From positions 1,099,965-1,163,964 of the forward strand of contig VYZB01000289.1 in assembly GCA_013397455.1 (NCBI GenBank): a DNA stretch of 64,000 nt, written 5' to 3'. Shown one piece after another: positions 32,701-45,492 of this stretch (the first letter of the stretch is position 1; each line of letters opens with the position of its first letter). The notes under the pieces are model-generated. The model did not search any database, was not told where the DNA came from, and saw only the letters and a program-made list of their open reading frames with translations. A program made the translations under genes and the position numbers. The DNA comes from Crotophaga sulcirostris. Its lineage: Eukaryota; Chordata; Aves; Cuculiformes; Crotophagidae.

Positions 32701-35700
32701 GAGACTGGTAGCTGATGAAGAGCTACAGCATACTGTGAAGCAACGTTTCTCTGCCTATGGCCTGCCAGCACCCCTTGCACATAAGCACTCTTAGTCTGCC
32801 TCAGTATGTCTAGTTACACCACCGACTACTCTGGCACCACGATGGTTGTAAAAAGATGGGTCAGTTGGCAGCGTCGGTGCTGGAGTCAAGCTCCTATCTC
32901 GTCTCAGGAAACGGATCAATTTCCTTCCCCTGGCATTTCCACCTGAACAAGGCACTCCACAGCACATCTTCTGTGCCTCCCAGCATCTAGCCTGCACCTT
33001 GGCTGGTAAAGTTTGATCAGCAGTAACAATGTTATAGTGCATGATAAGAATAGTTTGCCATATGAAATTCTGCTATTTCAAAATGTTTCTTTGGAAATTG
33101 GAACAAATTCCCTCCATCAACAAAAATCTGTAAATCAAAATGGGATTTTTTTCTGATGCTTCTGTTATTTAAACAGGAGTAACCCACAGTATATCCAATA
33201 GCCCGCATCTTAGAGGTCAGGCTGGTGCAGGGGTTTTCAGCTGTTTCCAATCCGTGCAATCCTGAAGTAGTTTCCTATGAACATTTACACAGCAAATGTA
33301 AGTCTGCAGCTTGATAGCCCTCAGCTTTGTTCATCTCTTGTGGCTCCTTTAAAGGTAGTCAGTGGTGTGTGTGCATGCGGAGGTGGGAGAGAATCACTGG
33401 ACTATATAATCACAGAAACACCCTAGCTAATTTTAAACTAGATTTTTAAAAAATTCTGTGCATAACTAAATGCAACCAAAATTACTCCAGAGTTAGGAAA
33501 CAATATCAACTTTTAAGAACACAAGGAAAAAGAAGCCACATTTAAGAATTGTTTGTAACAAAAGTGAAAACATTCTTTTTTGAAAGTGTCAGAACCAAAC
33601 ATCTTGATCATGTGAACAGAATTTTTTTTTCCCTCCTCAAAAGAAAAGAAGCATCAAATATGAAAGTTCCTCTGGGAAGCTGCTATTTTGATTAATTGCC
33701 ACCTACTGACTAGAAAAATGTGCAGGAAAATTTTTAAGGTAGCTTGACTGAACACATGATCTCCACACTAGAAGGCATGTTAGTCTATTGAGATTGAGGA
33801 AGTCGAAAGGCTAATGCAAAATAGAATGGCAAACCATTTCTCCCCCTGCCCTGTACCTCAGTTTAACTTTCAGCTACAGAATACACAGGAATTCATTGTT
33901 TTCATGATCCACTCAAAAGGTGTTGAATGAAACGATCATGATACAGAAGTTCCGCAGGAAAATTTTTACAAATATTTACAAAACAGAAGCGTGGGCTTCA
34001 ACACATAGCGCTTACCAGAAAATACCAGTCTCAGACACAGCCTCAGACAAAAGGACAAAATACAATTACATAAACACATATTGACCAAGAGCTATTTTCT
34101 TGGACTATTTATGCTTCCCACTCTCTGAAGAAGCAGCACCAAAACCTCTGCAGAGAGAACCACTTTCTTAAGTGTCAGAAATTGGTCCCAATTCCTGTTT
34201 AACACCCCTCTTTTCTCTCTACAGGGACGTTGTGTAGCTTGCGCAGACAGTAGCCACTCTCATCACCATCTCAGTGGAAACAGTCTGAAGTTCAGCCTAA
34301 ACAAACTAAGCAAAATGCTTGCAACACAAGTTTGAGAGCAGACATATTTCTAGCTCTGATGTCTCCCCTTCTAACTACTATCATTTTTCTTTTTGCAGCT
34401 TCCAAGTCTACCTATAAACTCCTGCTACTGTGACCTCGCTCTCCTATAAGCTACGCTCCCAGAGAGACTGCATGGATACAGGAAGGCTGCTTTCCCACAG
34501 TGATAATCACTCAGGTACCTTCAAACAGCTAATAAGCATGCTTAATGAGCTGTCACACCGTATTTATGGATAAGCCTGACTTTTCTACAAATATTTTTCT
34601 AGTTCTCTGGACTAGACTTATGAATCGTCTCCTCTCTTTAATTCCTTATTTACAGAACTTATACTCCAAATGCATTTGGTTGCTAGCTTCTGCCATGTCA
34701 TACAAAATTCTGTACAGAAGGAATGGGGGCAAACAGATGAAAGCAGTAGTTTTGTTATCTGGTATGCTCTGGCTTAAAATACAGTTCTTGAAAATGAGTA
34801 GCTTCCCTGGAGACTGTGGTTTCCTTTTTATTTTTCCCAGGAAAGGGCTGCTTTTATGGTGTTCAGGTAACTCTGTTCTAGGCTGGTAAATAATAAGAAA
34901 AATGTCCTTAATCTTATTTTATAGCCAGATTCTACATTAGTGTTTTCTTTTGTGCTAGGTACTTAACCTATAAGGATATACAAAATTGCCTCTGCTGCTC
35001 AGCAGAGAGGTAATATTAGACTTGAAATTAAACCCTAGTGCTAAACGTGTAGAAATACTTTGTTAAAGAAGTAACAAAGAAACTAGTTATTGGCCACGTG
35101 ATCATTTGTGAGCTCAAGTGTATTTAGCAGAACTTGAAAGCAAAGCTTTCAGATTTGCAGCAGAAGCTGCTACCACATGGATTAAAGGAGGAACTGGTAA
35201 AAGGATGCAGTAGTTACCTTGCAGAGATGCTCACCACAAGAGGGAAGTGCAACAGTGCTACATGTTGGGTAGAAGTCCCTCTTGCTGTATCACCTTTGCA
35301 GGGCTTCAGGGCAGTGGCTGAAAGCTGAAAAACTGGCAAATTCCTTCTATAAGGTTGTGTGTTAGGATGCCGGTTCAGGCGCAGTCTTTAGGGCTGTTTC
35401 TGCCTGGAAGAATTGCCTTTCTGTAAGCAGGGAAATGTGAATGGAAGGCTTCACATGAAGGTCTAAGAAGGCTTATTCAGTGGTAAGAGTTGTTAAGCTG
35501 TCTGAAGAACAGGCATCAGTCATGTGGTGAAACTTAAATAATTATTTCATATCTCAAAGCGTCGGTCACTACACAACACTTAAAGGAATGTGCAGATACC
35601 TCTAACCTGAAGGGAGCAGAAGGCTACCTTGTAGAAGTCCCGGATCAACATACATTCAGAATGTCATCAGCAAGCCCTTCCCCTTCATGCCAACTACGTA

Positions 35701-37965
35701 GCAACAAACTACTAATAGCACCAGAATCTATGTTCAGACCATTGGCAGAGTTATCATGAAAAATGGTCAGAGTCAGTCCGATGGCTTATGTTTTATTCTG
35801 CACAGCTAGAGGAGTAGCTCAGAGATCACATCCATCTTAAAAGCAATCCTAAATGCACAGATGACAAGCGTATGACTAAATACTTAATGTTGAAATGCCA
35901 GGCTCTAGTGGTATTTTTATTTCTATTTAAGTTCTTATCCTTTTTAATTTCCATTAAACTTCTAGTTTCTATTTTTATTTCTTATTTTTTTTTTCTCAAA
36001 TGAGATGGGATTAAAGATTTAAAATTCAAACAACCTCCCTTTGCCCAATACAGGCATTCCTGCCAGACATATTCAGAGCTCTTCCTTTCCATTGCACCTA
36101 TTTTATCCATACAGACTGTAAATAAGAAACCATCTTACAGCCTTTTAGCCTCTTCCCCAGCTCCAGACATCACCTGGTTTGTGGGTTTCAGCCGTAGGTA
36201 ACATGGGAAGTCTTCATTCTGAGCATCTTTTGTGTTGGCACCTTCCTCCCTGAGCGTCACCAGGTGGCAGCAGGACAGAAGGGCTTTCAAAGTCTACTGT
36301 TACATGAGGCAGAAGAAATCATCTATAGTTTCATGTACACAGCTCATTTCCCTCTTTTAATTGCAGCTTCCATTTCTTTTTCTCAGCCCGTCATAAATAA
36401 CAAGACAGGAGAGTATCACAGTACAATATATAACAACTTGCCTGTTTATTTACTTTCAGCAATTTGAGCATTTATAGGATTACATTTTCATACTCTCACC
36501 AGCCTGGAATAAACAGATTTCAGTTGGGCATGGAGTAAAGAAGACACTTGGAAAAAAGAGGTCTACTTTGATTCTCTCACTCTAGGGACATAGATTATAA
36601 AAGTGTCAGCATGGAGCAGAGCAGATAAAAGACTGTGAATGAAAATGAACCTTCGGGGGGAAGGAAGTTACTTGTAAATTTAGTCAGCTTTGGTAAAGAG
36701 AACAAAAAAGGCATATTGAATGGAAGGGGTTTTTTTCCTTCCAATACTTTCAAAATTAAATTAGTTGATTTTTTGTTTTGAAAAGGCATTTTTAATTTAA
36801 ACACTGAACAACAAATATTAGTAAGGCTAAATAAAGCATAACATAAACCAGAATATTCTGAGACAAATGTCATCTGTAGGAAGTTAATTTTAAAGCATCA
36901 AAGTTGGTTGGTTTTACACACAAAAATCCTATTCACATAACTTTAATGAAAAGTTCATTTTTGTCTCTGTAAATCCAGTTATATAGAGATTTCCAGTACA
37001 TGTTTTTTTTCCTCAAGCTGCAAATTCCCTGCAGGAACACAAGCTTAGGAACTGTCTTGCTAAGGATTTAGAACCATGGAGGTTTTTTGGGTGCTACAAA
37101 TTTCTGATTTTCAAAGGAAGTATCTCTACACAGACTTATTGCATTGCAGCTGGTATGAGTGGACAACCTCCATAAGAAACAATATCTGAGAAAACATCTG
37201 CATAAATATAGAGCTGGATAGTCCACATATTAATATTGGAGCAGGGAAAGGGAAGTATTTGTCACCTTCCAGGAAACAGGTATCCTTATAAAAGAGATGA
37301 TTAACAAAATTAAGACCACTTTTATTAGGATTATATCTTGCTTTTAAAAGACTATAGTCTCTAAACGATCCCCCCCCAAATACTGACATCATTGTCTAAA
37401 AAAAAAAAAAAGTGCTTTTCACATTTTTCTGCTACATTTTGATCCAAAAATATTTACAAGAAGAAATCTTTAGTTCACATTTTTGATTAATAATTAATAT
37501 TACTTATATTAATCCCATTTTATTGGGCAATTTTCCTCCATACACCTTGAAAAGTTTCTCAGAGGAGTCAGCATTTCAAGCTCCATTTTGCAGCCTGGAA
37601 AAGTGGCCTTAAGAATTGAAGTTACATACCCAGGCTCACATTGGCAGCCAGTAGCAGAGCCACAGCTATTACCTGGGCCTCCAAAACCCAAGTCCAAAAG
37701 CCATTAAAAATTACAACTCCATTTGAATTTCGTTATTTTCTCCCTCTCTGCTTAAAATTATTTGAAACAGAAGAAAAATGGGTCAGTGTTAAAATAACAG
37801 CACATTTGAAAAGTTTGGCTCCCTTCATTTTTTACCTAGCCTCCAGATTTCACCCTAGTTTCACTTTGAATCAGATCTGCCCAAATGACTGTATTTTTTC
37901 CTGAGACAGCAGAAGGAGGTAAGTTCCTCAGGATGCCAGCCTCAGTCCCAAGTGTCTAAAGGACA

Positions 37966-38005
37966 CTAAAGGAGAGTCTAAAGGACTAAAGGAGAGTCTA
38001 AAGGA
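37966..38005. repeat. Perfect 20-bp tandem duplication
   Basis: Two identical adjacent units of ACTAAAGGAGAGTCTAAAGG, flanked on the left by a degenerate partial unit (GTCTAAAGGAC). Confidence 0.95.
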
Positions 38006-38867
38006 GAATGCCCTGCTCTTTTGTACCTGTCACTAAAAGAAAAAAAAAATCCATTCTGCAAGACATAGAATTTAAGTTTTAAATAATGCGTTATAATAAT
38101 TATAATGTATCTCCTCTCTGAATCAAGGACCTCATTTCTTCTGCTCCCATAGAGGACAGATAGGATAAGTGATTGCCCAGGATACACATTCCAATGCAGC
38201 CAATTCATGAGGTCCTGCAGCTCTTGGCTAAAGGATATATTCGTGTCACTGTTCTCAAATGTGCAGGGAAGGTGCGGGGGTGTAGAGGAACAGATGAGCA
38301 AGGGAAAAATCAGTAATCTCTCCAGGCTTTCCCATCCTGCCTGTCCTAGGAATGTTAGAAAAACTCAGACAAATATTGCAGGAAGATCTGAGTGAGTTCA
38401 GACTGATGTCAAGATACAACTGGAGGCATAATACAATTAGAATCAGAGATCTAGGCTGGATAGCACAGCTAACTGGGACTTGGTCATGTAGCTTCCTTTG
38501 AGGTTCTTTGCTTTGCTTACTTATTAACAAATTCATGACATTTTGATGCCAGCAGTCTCTCGTGGTTTACATTAAGCCTTTAAATGCTTTTCTGTATTGG
38601 AATTGGGAACTTAAGTTCAGGGAAAATCAGAATTCATTTCACAGGGAATTTCTGAGAGAAGAATCATCCATGTGAAAGATGCAATGATGAAGGGAAGACC
38701 TTCAGTTGCTATTTCCTTGCTTTGACAGGTTTGATTGCAGGAGCAGCTCTGCTAGACCTGTGATGATCTGAAGGTGATAGTGAAGCAAGCGTTGGAGAGA
38801 AAAGTAGCACTTTTTTAGACCAACTGATATAGCAGCAGAAAACAGGACAGACTGACAAAAATGTTGT

Positions 38868-39260
38868 ACAGAAGGGACCTCTGGAGGTTACTTAGGCCAG
38901 CTTTCTGTTTGGAGCAGAGCTAGCACCAAAACCAGGCTGATCTAGCCATCCTGAAAACCTCTGAAGAGGTTTTTTCTCATCTGCTCTGTGGTTATCAGCG
39001 CCAGTGCTTCACCAGTCTCCTGGCGAAAAAGATTTTCCTAGGCTCCAATCTGAGTTTCTAAGATGAAACTTGAGGGCACTGCTTTTTGGTTTAGCATCTG
39101 CCACTACCAAGAGGTGTTTGAATTCACAGTCTTTGAAAGTGTCCTTTAATTAGTTGTATGTTTCTATTAAATATTCCATTAGCCTCTTTGCCAGATTAAG
39201 CAAATCTGTCTCCCTCATTTCTTCCTTGTAAGTGATGTACTTTAGTCCTCAACCACCTGA
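38868..39260 (-). mobile_element. Old, diverged CR1 LINE copy (minus strand)
   Basis: On the minus strand the 3' end reads ...ACCTCCAGAGGTCCCTTCTGTAC, the classic CR1 3'UTR block. Before it lies decayed ORF2 sequence, seen on the plus strand as GCTTCACCAGTCTCCTGGCG and CTCTTTGCCAGATTAAGCAA. Many substitutions and small indels mark it as much older than the copies in WDFY4. The 5' limit near 39260 is approximate. Confidence 0.75.
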
Positions 39261-42200
39261 GTACCCCTTATTCAGATGTGAAATGATGTTGAGCCAAGTA
39301 CAATTTGGGAATGATTTATTTGTATTTACCTTAGTAATGTTACCAAGTATTTTCTATGACTATGAGAGACAAGTTGCTGTGTCATTGCCATTCTTTTTCA
39401 GATTGGAAAATATCCATTAGATTTTATATGGAGCAGTAACAAATAATTCAAAGTCTCTGATCTACCCTGGAGTGTCTCCAGCAGATATTGCAAAGGTAAA
39501 AAGGTTTCTATCAGCCTCATTAATGAAGCTATCATCTAGGTACAAACTTAAGATAGGCACTGGTTGTCCATACATCCAGTATCCATTTGACATATAATTT
39601 ACCTCCTTACCCTGTGAAAGGCAAATGAGATGCAATATTTGGAGCCAGCTTGTCTCAGTACGCCTATATTTGCCTTCATTACTAAAGAAAACTTTCCTTG
39701 CAGACATGTTTAGGAATACTGCAATAGCAAGAGAATTTCTGATATTTAAGGGAACGTGTAATCTGTGTTCCTGGAGCTGTCCTTGGTGTAATAAGGATGA
39801 TATCACAGAGACTAGAAGAGAAAATGTACAAAATTAAATAAGAACTAGCAACATGCTTTGTCTCACTGTTTATAAAGCTTAGAGAAGTCCAGAATCATAG
39901 AATTTGTAATAGATTTGTTGGTTTTAAGATAGTTTTTACATTCATAATGTATGTTCCCTGCTTCCAATGTATGAAGGTGCATCACAAAAACAAAGCTGGA
40001 AATCTTTATCAGATAGCTCAGAATTGTCTAGGCTTTCTTTTGACATCTCTTCAATTGCTCTGCCTAATAACTTCCTGGAAGTCAGAAATTTCTGTTAAAT
40101 ATTTTTCTTCTCATTAGAATAGTACATACTCTTGACATGGTCAGAGACCACTGTTTATAGCAAAATCAGAAAGGACACATCAACTTCTTTGGTATTTGTG
40201 AAGTATGAACAAAAAAAAAAAGGGAAAGAAAATACAAATTCAGGCTTTCTTCATCTACTATGAAGGATAACATGCATTTCTCGAAGTATGCAGATGACTT
40301 AAGTAAAATACTTATTCTTCCTACTCACAAGGCACTCTTCTGAATAAAGTCAAATGATTTTCAGGTAGTTGCTACAGTAGTAGGAGAGATCTTGCAGGGA
40401 TATAGGTACAATTTCTGCATGTTCATCACTGCAGAGAAGAGAAAAATAAAGCTATCTTTGGCTGGCAGCAGATTCTGTGCTTGGCAAGTCTCTTGCCCCA
40501 CTGAAGTCTACGACAGCTGTAATATAGCCTTCTTTCAAGCTGTAGCTGCTCTCTAGTGATTCTCTCTTACATACTGACATGAAAGATTAATTACTCCAAC
40601 ATGACTAGGTGGGAAGGAACAGTGACTGTAAAAAAATTATAAAGATACCCAGAAGCTGCCTAGATTGACTCTGCAAAACATTCAGAATGATTCTTGTTTA
40701 CGTTCTCCATCTTAGCCCTCCTTTCTGAATGTAATTCCATGAGATCCTAGTCCTGTCCTGTCTTAATAGCCTTGATGTGTTTGATGTATTCACTGCTTTC
40801 TTCATGAAGCATTATCTCTGTGAAGCCCAAGATGCCATTAGGCTTATGCATTTTCTTAATTTTCAGCCAAACCTAAAGAAACTGTTTCATTTCTTATCCC
40901 TGAATTAAAATACTGTCTGAACTATTATTTTTTTCTCAAAATACTTTTGGTTTTCTAGTTGTTTCCAGAGCTGCTCTAGAACATCTGCACAGCCTTCTCC
41001 ACCCAGCATCATCAGCTTACCTGGTACTAGAGAGGCAACCCTAAAAGAACAGGGGAACTCTCTCTTCATGATCTGAGTATTTCTTGATGTATGTCCTAAA
41101 ACACTGGTTACTGCCACCTGAAAGACTAGTGGCCCTTTTCACCTAGAAAACCAGATGGTGCCATCATGAAAAGGTTTGAACTAACTGGTGATCACTTAAC
41201 CTGGAAGCAAGAGTCATATCAAACTGAAATTCCTTCTGGTCATTAGACACTTGAAAAAATTGTCGGTTTCCTGCCAAATCTTCTTCAGAAGAATTCTCAC
41301 AGTTCCTGTATACAAAATTATTCCAGTTTGCCTTGCAGAGGCTGCAGTTATTGATCTCAAAATGCACACCACGGTCCTTCTTGTTTTTTTGGACCCTTTG
41401 CCATCAACTCCATTTTATACCATATAAGAACATTTCGTAACGAAAGTTGCAATTCAAATAAACTGGATCTGGATTTCAATGGTGCCAAAGTCCAGGGTGA
41501 TTAGATCTTGGGCTTTGATCCAGATCCATCTCGCTGATGAGTAAAGAAAATGTATCAATCAGCTTGTTACAACAAGTCCTTGGCCTGCATATGGAAGCAG
41601 AAGATGAGGAGGAGGAAAAAAGGATACGCCATGTAATAATTGGTAGGTGACAGCATGCTGTGTGTGCAGCCTGGGGAATCGGAGATCCCTTCAATGCCCC
41701 CCACACAGATTCCACAACTTCATGGGCCCACGCGCTCTTCCATCTCAAGCACCCAACATGTTTCATAGCCTCCAGCCATCCGCCTGGTGCCAACAGATGA
41801 ATCATATCTTCTGTGAGTATCCCTGCTGCAGTAACTTATTATTATTATCATCCTCTGCGCTTAGATAGCATTTGCCAATCCCCAGTCTCAAAATACAGCA
41901 TGGAGGTGGATGGGACCTGGGACTTACTTGTGACTATGGGAAATCAGCTGGCATTAGGACTGGAGGCAGTGCTTCCCCACTCTCCTTAAATTTTCTAATC
42001 CCTAGGCCACATCACCTTCCTTCATTACTTATGCTTAGCAATCAATAGTAAACACTTGCGATATACAAGAAGTTTCACATTCCAAGCAGGCAGCAGATAA
42101 CTAATGAGCATATTTATTTTTAGACTCACATAGGAGACAGATAGTATCACTTCTCTAGTCCTTGGTTACTCATCTGATTTCTATTTTCTAACCTTGTAGA

Positions 42201-45200
42201 TGCTTAGTGCTTTATCACAGAGTGCCATTCTGGATTTGGACAAGGAGAGAGATATAATCACGAGAGCAATGGTTCCCAGCAACTGGTAAACACCTTGACA
42301 CTGGTATCTCAAGCCATCTGGAATGCCTTTCTTGCCTCAGATCAGTCAACCAGTTGTAAAAATCTTATTGCCTGCAGAGCAGCAGCTTCCTAAACCTCTC
42401 TGAGAAGCCTGCTAAATTAAGCTACCTTTAGCCTAGCTGTAGAATAGGATGACTAGCAATAGCCATTTGCCATCTATCTCTGTTTTTCTTGGTTCTCCAT
42501 GCCCTGTACTTCCAGATTTTATTTAGGAAGTAATTATGGGGATAACGTATCTCTGGTTGGACTAAACCAGTATCCCTTTTTCTGCAATATGACTGCATAT
42601 TCAGATAGTGATCTGATGCAAATACAGTGAAAGTAAAACTTTCACAGTTTATCCCTTCATTCTTCACATCTTTATAATCCTTTCCCTTGAATAAAAGTAC
42701 TGCACAGAAATAATTGTCACTAGATGAACTGCCAGATGAACTTCAGTATAAAATGATGAATTCTTCAGATTGTAATTACTGTCCTTCACGAGCAATTAAA
42801 GTCATCAATACCAGCATCAATCTGAGTTAAACAAAACTGTAGGGAGAAGCTAAATCAGCTATTACTTGACCTTTTTTCCTCCTCCTGCATCATCACAGAC
42901 TAATCTGAGATCTGTCATGTTTTACACAATGGCTTTTTTCTTATAGAAGGATGTATGTTCAAAAAGCTTCTTACCAGGTGTATGTGTTGAAGGGGCAGCT
43001 GGCAGTGGTGTGGGGCAGATGCAGGCAAAGAGGTGATTTGAGCTACAGGTGAAGTACATTCCCAGCACTGCTTCATGGGCAGGGCCCTTGTGGGATGGGG
43101 TTCTGTGGCATCAGTACAGCTGAAGAATGCACACTGAGATACCAGCTGTGGGCTGGAAAGGGGCTGTGAGACTCCCTGGAGAGTTAACAATGGGGATATG
43201 TTGTCCCAGTTGTCCTGCTCAGTCTGAGTAGTTCAGCACACAAGCTTCAGAGACTAAGTATTGCCCTAGGGTCTGGTTTCTTCTAGATACTCACCAGGCT
43301 GCCTTTCTATTGGACCTATTCTCAGTGTTTCTTTCAGGAAGTATTTCTTCAAATTGTCAGAGCAAAGTGCTGCAGCTGGCATGGAACCACTTGCTAGAGG
43401 TGATTGGTTTTTTTCTCTCTTAGCTGGCTTTTTTTTTTACAACTTTCCTTCCACCACCTCCCAAGCCAGCAAATAGTTTATTTGCCCCAAAATGTATGTA
43501 TGAGAAATTCAGATCTGAATTTATTGTGTTTAAGGTGGGGAAGAAAATAGGAAATTTCCAACTTAAAAAAAAATATATGATGTTTGTTTTGACAGTTGCT
43601 TTACAAAAGGCTGAAAATCCTTAAGTCAAAGTAAAGCATTCCAAACAGGATCAAATTGAGTATTTATTTTTACACTGAGTACTTTATTTAACCAATAAAC
43701 CTTCAAATTTAGCATTTAGTGTTGAACTTCACTGTTATTTGTTTGAATGTTTTCATTTTACATGTGAACTTGGTAATCAATTATTTATTTACATGAGTCC
43801 CTATATAATGTCTTTCCCCAGAGGGGAAATCAAGCTTTCAAGGAGAGTGACTTAGCAGGATGAAGCATCCCATTTTTCCCAGGAGGTTAAAAGTTCAGTT
43901 AACCTTCTCTTGTCATGTTTTACTGTACGCACCTTTTGGCTTCCTGCTCAAACTGCAAAATGATGTGTATAAACAGCATCAAGGCAGACAAGAAATACTA
44001 AAAATAAGGAGAAAGAATTGAATGATTTGATCCAAGGGCGGATGTTGGGCAGAGAGGCAGAAAGTTAACCTCCCTCTGCTGGTGCTGTTTCTGGTTATCC
44101 ACAGTACTAAGCACTATCCACACCAGCTAAGCTTGCTGGCCAGATCACCAGCTGGCTACTCTTCACTGTGCTAAAGCCCAGCTAATACAGATGATTAGCA
44201 GGGAGATAACTGCAGGAGCCTGTGTATTCAGAACACAGGCATCACTTCTACCTTCATTGACAAGTGTGTAAATCTGAGACAGATGCCATGAACTCAAAAA
44301 TTTACAATCACTTCTAAGCAGATGGTTCAACCAGCAGCTAAAGTTCCAAAACATCTTAGCCATTCCTTCAGCCTGCACATGGAGAATCACAGCCCCTGTA
44401 AAGGACCAGGGAACCTCTTCAACTAACTGCTGGAGATTTGGCTTGATGGCCAGTATTCAGTATAGAAGATATGGTGGCTTTCCTTAGCAGAGCAGGAAGT
44501 TGCCAATCTCAGATTGTTTTTGTCAATGCAACTCAGCAATATAAACCTGGAGGGTGATATTGCAGGGCATGCACATTACCAGGGAAATTTTTACCTCCTT
44601 TTCTACACTGCAGGACCCGCTAGGGAGATGGAGATGGTGAGGAAGGAGGTTGTGCTAAGAGCAGCCCAGGGGCAGGATGCGTCAACTACTTCGATTCAAT
44701 TTTCATCCAAGTATCTACTCCCAGTTTATTGATACTAGTCCTTATGTATATCCTGATATAGCCCTTCCCACCCCCCACCCTCCCCTTACTGACTGGAGCC
44801 TTCGCCTCCTCCCCAGGGAGGGGTGAGGGAGCGCTTACCGAGGAGTACAAATAAAAATGATAGATACTAAGGTGGAGTGATGGCATTCCCTTCTTGCCCG
44901 TCCTACCAGGCTGTCAAGTGAGGGCAAGAGATATTTTTCTTCCTTGCAGACAGCAGCGGGTCGTTTCCCTCTCAGCTCCCTGGTTCTCGCCGAACACCTG
45001 CGCAGGAGGGATGCAGCGCTCAGCACGCTGCTGCCCTCTGGACCAGCGCGCCTCGCGTTTTTTGTAACGCGCTACCTTATCAGATGCGCAGGCTTCTCGG
45101 CGTGTGCTTTGTGCCCTTGTTCCCTCCGGTTCGGAGAGATTCGGCTCCTGATCTGATCCCTGCCGAGCCAAAGCGCCTACCGAGCGCGGAGGGAGGCAGC

Positions 45201-45430
45201 TGCGGCGGCGGCGCGCGGGCTGAGCGCTGCTCCCCGGCAGAGCCGCGCTAATAGCGCTGATGCTCGGCCAACTAGCAAGGAGGAGCCAGGTCCAGCCCTC
45301 GTGCCTGCGCGCTGGTGATTTGTCGACAGCAATTACCGAGGCACTTAATGCCTAGTTCGGATGGCAATTAGCCCGAGGCCGGAGAAATAACGCATCGGCG
45401 TCCCCGCAGCGCCCCGAGGCGGGCGCGGGT

Positions 45431-45492
45431 ATGCGCGGGGCGGCGGCCGGGCGGGACGATGCTGAGCCCCAAGGTCAGGCAGGCCAGGAGAG
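45431..45492 (+). other. Upstream ORF overlapping the ARHGAP22 start
   Basis: An ATG at 45431, 28 bases upstream of the ARHGAP22 ATG, opens a different frame (MRGAAAGRDDAEPQGQAGQE and two further bases). It stays open to the end of exon 1 and so would run into exon 2 out of frame with ARHGAP22. It has G at -3. It would count as an upstream ORF only if the 5'UTR extends past 45431, which is likely but unproven. Confidence 0.4.
45459..45492 (+). CDS. ARHGAP22: ARHGAP22 first coding exon (11 codons + 1 nt)
   Basis: The ATG at 45459 begins M-L-S-P-K-V-R-Q-A-R-R, ending with one base before a GTGAGT donor at 45493. Human ARHGAP22 (long isoform) starts MLSPKIRQARR as I recall it, with the exon split at the following Ala codon, so the phase-1 end fits. 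Family knowledge: ARHGAP22 is a cytoplasmic Rho GTPase-activating protein with an N-terminal PH domain, a RhoGAP domain and a C-terminal coiled coil; it acts mainly on Rac1. None of those domains lies in the window, so the remainder must follow a first intron longer than 18.5 kb. The ATG has A at -3. The exon sits inside a CpG island, which supports a promoter just upstream. The gene diverges from WDFY4. Confidence 0.88.

Larger units (their letters stand above)
26790..45170. other. Intergenic region between WDFY4 and ARHGAP22
   Basis: About 18 kb with no open frame that I can link to a known protein. Visible content is an old CR1 copy (38.9-39.3 kb, minus), a diverged duplication pair (27.5 and 28.5 kb), short perfect tandem duplications (29.2 and 38.0 kb), homopolymer tracts and unique AT-rich DNA. 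Further noncoding 5' exons of WDFY4 or enhancers could be hidden here, but nothing marks them by sequence alone. Confidence 0.6.
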
